From Chromobotia macracanthus (Eukaryota > Chordata > Actinopteri > Cypriniformes > Botiidae): a stretch of DNA of 64,000 nucleotides. The translations under genes and the position numbers were made by a program. Location: the NCBI GenBank assembly GCA_036877525.1, contig JAZGTH010000005.1, positions 11,739,501 through 11,803,500 of the forward strand, given 5' to 3'. Positions 60,744 to 64,000 of the stretch are shown piece by piece. The first letter of the stretch is position 1. Each line of letters starts with the position of its first letter. The notes beneath the pieces were generated by a model, which worked only from the letters and a program-made list of their open reading frames with translations, was not told the origin of the DNA and did not search any database.

Positions 60744-61560
60744 GTAAGCGTCAGAAATGTTGCGCGATTTCGCACCTTTGCGTGAACATTTACGGCTGTG
60801 CGTTTCCCCCGTTAATGCAAACGTTGTGTTGCATGTTTAGCATCCTGTTTTATATGAAATGCAATGCACGATCGATGTGTCGCGTTCACGGGCTACAGGA
60901 CGCGTCGACGTCGGGAGCGTTAGTCCGCGTCCTGTTTGTGGCGCGTTGCTGGTTTGGGTCCGATTGCACGATCAAACTGGTTCGTTTAGGATCGCTTTTC
61001 AACAGGTGTGTTGATGTTGATCGTCACCCGACCTCCGTGATGATGAGAGAGGAGATTTCCGATGGGCTTTGCGTCGGAAAACAGCCAGGACGCGACGCGA
61101 AGGTCTCTAGAAGTTCAACTAGTTGGAAACGCGTGCGACGCGACGCGAGTGTGACGAACGTCAGTCGAAACAAACGCGTTGAAACGGGCCTAAATTTGCA
61201 TTCATTTTAATGTACCGACTAACATCCTCTAACTAAAACTAAAAACGAGTGACGAGAGTTAGACTCGGTTTTAACGACGCCTGTCAAGTATGGCAAGGTG
61301 GTTTTCACACTGCGCATGCGTACAAACGTGTATTGTGTTTTTACTGAGTGGGGAGATGGTCAGAGATCTGCCCTTTATTTCATTTATAATTATTATATAA
61401 TCATTATATATTTCATTTATAATGTTTATTTCGTTTCATTGTGTTGGTTGTTCATTTGAAGAACTGCAGGATCTCATCCTATGAGAAATGATTTCTGTGG
61501 CCATGTTTCTGTTTTTGTCTGTTGTCTCTTTGCATTTGACAGCATGGATGTGAATGTGGA

Positions 61561-62240
61561 TTGAGGTCATGTGACTGGTGATGTCACTCTTTTAGGGGAG
61601 AATGAGGTCATGTGACTGGTGATGTCACTCTTTTAGGTGGAGAATGAGGTCATGTGACTGGTGATGTCACTCTTTTAGGTGGAGAATGAGGTCACGTGAC
61701 TGGTGATGTCACTCTTAGGGGAGCATGAGGTCACGTGACTGGTGATGTCACTCTTTTAGGGGAGCATGAGGTCACGTGACTGGTGATGTCACTCTTTTAG
61801 GGGAGAATGAGGTCACGTGACTGGTGATGTCACTCTTTTAGGGGAGAATGAGGTCACGTGACTGGTGATGTCACTCTTTTAGGGGAGAATGAGGTCACGT
61901 GACTGGTGATGTCACTCTTTTAGGGGAGAATGAGGTCACGTGACTGGTGATGTCACTCTTTGGGGAATGGAGCACGTGACTGGTGTTCCTTTTGGGGGGG
62001 ATGGGTCACGTGACTGGTGATGTCACTCTTTTAGGGGAGAATGAGATCACGTGACTGGTGATGTCACTTTTAGGTGGAGAATGAGGTCATGTGACTGGTG
62101 TGTCACTCTTTTGGGATGAGGTCCGTGACTGTGCTGTCCCTTTAGGAGAATGAGCACGTGACTTGTGATTCACTTTTTAGGGGGAATGAGATCCTGCTGG
62201 GATATTTTTTAGGGAGAATGAGATCACGTGACTGGTGTGA
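61561..62240 (+). repeat. 41-bp minisatellite carrying GTCACGTGAC, about 15 units
   Basis: Tandem units of about 41 bp, each with a core GTCACGTGACTGGTGATGTC followed by ACTCTTTTAGGGGAGAATGAG. The 10-bp palindrome GTCACGTGAC occurs exactly eight times: 61691, 61730, 61771, 61812, 61853, 61894, 61935 and 62005. The first three units (61566, 61607, 61649) have GTCATGTGAC instead. Units after about 61960 are irregular, with many one-base losses, so copy number there is approximate. Confidence 0.93.
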
Positions 62241-62300
62241 TTATTCCTGCTCTGCCCACACTTGAATTCATTTTAATTCCTTGGAATTTCACAAGGGGAT

Positions 62301-62380
62301 AGGCTTAGACATTCCCATTGAGGCTTAGACATTCCCATTGAGGCTTAGACATTCCCGTTGAGGCTTAGACTTTCCCATTC
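62301..62380 (+). repeat. 20-bp tandem repeat, 4 copies
   Basis: Four copies of AGGCTTAGACATTCCCATTG with single-base differences, directly before the partial inverted-repeat element at 62387. Confidence 0.9.
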
Positions 62381-62386
62381 CCCTTG

Positions 62387-62574
62387 ACAGCTAACAGGGA
62401 ATATTCTCAGGACGTTAGTCAAACTTTTTCAACATTATTGTTAGTGTGTTAGTGGAACATATAAAACGTTACCGAATTAAAAAAGTGTAAAAACTGGACA
62501 ACATTTTTAACATTTTTGTTACTTAATGGAAACTTTAGCAAAATGATCTTACCACCTAAAATTGTTAATTGGGT
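62387..62574 (+). mobile_element. CCAGCTAAC MITE-like element, copy 9 (internally shortened)
   Basis: ACAGCTAACAGGGAATATTC at the start and AAATTGTTAATTGGGT at the end. The middle is deleted relative to copies 3 and 4. Confidence 0.7.
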
Positions 62575-64000
62575 TTGTGGCATTTCCCTCAGGACCTTGA
62601 CAAAACTGCTGGAAGTCTTAAATAATGGGTATTCGTTTTTATAGTTATTGTAGCAGAACCAACCACTTAAAGATTAAACTCTTTTTAAGGATTAAGCCTT
62701 ATTCATTATGTGTAACTTTTCTATGTTAAGGTACTACGGAGAGTGCTTTAAATAGTTTATTTGTAAGTGTGGTTTTGTTTGATCACAACAGTATTGGCTT
62801 TAACCAGTGGTGTGAGTTTGAGTTAGAAATATCTGTTTGCTCGTCTAATGATCGGAAGTGGTTATTAATTTTGAAACTCCGTTGGGTGACAGTAGTGGTA
62901 CAAAGGTTACATGATAAAGCCTTGACTATAAATCTTAATGCATAGTCATCGATTTCTTATTTTCCTGCCCAATGCAGCCGCAGACAGGATGTGATTCTAC
63001 TTCGAAATTCAACAAAGTTCTCTGAGTGTTTCATTAAAAAGCAGCTGACTCATGCAGTGGCTGTCTTATCTGTACTTTTCAAGTCTGGTTGCTTTAATAA
63101 AGAACCTGTCGTGGACCCGATGGGTGTGAGAGATAACAGCTTTTTCCAGTCTAGCTCTGGATTGCAGAATTTATTCAGTGACAAGCGTGACGTTAATATT
63201 AAGGTGCGCGTGTGTGTGTCTAGTCGCTGTCCTGTTAAGAGCACTGACAACCTTCTGTTGAAAAGGGGGTCCTGTTTACATCACGCCCGGCATTTATTGT
63301 ATAGGGTTACTGAGTGATGCTGGTCAGCAGAGTGTAGAGGGCCAGACAGCTTTGTCAGAAGACATTTCTAATCCCTCTTAACTATAAAACAGGGGCTTTA
63401 GGCTGTTTTTAATCAGTCACTTACAGAATATCTAAAGAAGGCGAGATTACTTCTCATTTCATTGGTATCTAAACGTTGACAAAACATGCTTATAACTGGT
63501 TAACTCGTGTGACACATATATCTTTCTCTTCCAGGAAAATATGCCAGACATGTTCGTTGACTCATCTTGTTCACAGGGCTGTATGCAAATTTTTGTTCAG
63601 TAAAACGTTTTCTAGAACGAGCGCCCCCTCCCTCTAATACCACATCACAGGATAGCAAAAGCAAGGGGCAAATCTTGGTCCTTGGCCCCAACTTCCTGTT
63701 TCAACAGGAAATGCATCAGCATTGTCAAGAAAATTGTGTTGTCAAAATAACAAAATCTAGTTTTGCCTCTCCTAAACCCAGGTCTCCCGGTTAGAATAGC
63801 ACCGTTATAGTTACGTACACCAGCACAGTATGTTCATCTTTTATGCTTTGATAAATCCAGCTCGGTATTAGATTCCGAGGGTTCTAGTGATTGAGATAAG
63901 CTCGTTTGCAAAGCTCTGGAGCTTTCTCATTGTCTGTGTCTCAAGAGGCACTCACATAGACAAGTCCCTCTATTCATTAACTCTGGACACAGGCTGATTG

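Larger units (their letters stand above)
60744..64000 (+). other. arrdc1 intron 1 (5' part)
   Basis: No second arrdc1 exon was recognised before the window end. The intron begins CpG-rich, then carries the 41-bp minisatellite (61561-62240), a 20-bp tandem repeat (62301-62380) and a partial CCAGCTAAC-type element (62387-62574). The rest is unique non-coding sequence. Confidence 0.6.

Noticed and set aside
60744..61210. Open frame extending arrdc1 exon 1 to 194 aa
   Set aside because: A strong GTAAGC donor follows Gly40 and the downstream residues do not resemble arrestin. The CpG-rich intron is simply open by chance.
61561..62240. Possible CRISPR array
   Set aside because: Units are direct tandem copies with no unique spacers, in a vertebrate intron with no cas genes. 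This is a minisatellite.

Overview
The window is nuclear DNA of a teleost fish, most likely a cyprinid or other cypriniform. The evidence is vertebrate gene families split by GT-AG introns, tRNA-derived SINEs, several families of short inverted-repeat (MITE-like) elements, abundant CT, GT and AT microsatellites, and fish-like gene order. No prokaryotic, viral or CRISPR feature was seen. All recognised genes are on the + strand.

Layout: (1) 1621-15624, the 3' seven coding exons of mmp17 (GPI-anchored MT4-MMP); the 5' exons lie left of the window. (2) 20916-35764, a complete 28-exon ulk1, the autophagy-initiating kinase; its spliced frame closes at 1009 aa. A CRE and an NRF1 palindrome lie upstream and a long 3' UTR follows. 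(3) 38907-40400, a noc4l remnant with the first and last parts but none of the middle. (4) 41466-42194, a complete 3-exon phpt1 (120 aa). (5) 43450-54125, a complete 28-exon mamdc4-like gene (1189 aa; three LDLRa modules, six MAM domains, one transmembrane segment). (6) 57858-59395, a 6-exon glutamine-synthetase-like gene with an open frame (343 aa) but many missing active-site residues. (7) 60626-60743, the first coding exon of arrdc1, whose first intron fills the rest of the window and carries a 41-bp minisatellite built on GTCACGTGAC.

The genes do not form one pathway. The left part (mmp17, ulk1, noc4l) matches the neighbourhood of human 12q24.33, and the right part (phpt1, mamdc4, arrdc1) matches human 9q34.3, so the window spans an apparent synteny junction near 40.4-41.5 kb. 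The most notable items are the predicted glutamine synthetase pseudoenzyme, the tandem array of CLEAR-type E-boxes in arrdc1 intron 1, the internally deleted noc4l, and microsatellites lying directly against 3' splice sites in ulk1 and mamdc4. Exon boundaries were read by eye from splice motifs, phase and remembered human homologues. No alignment or search was run.
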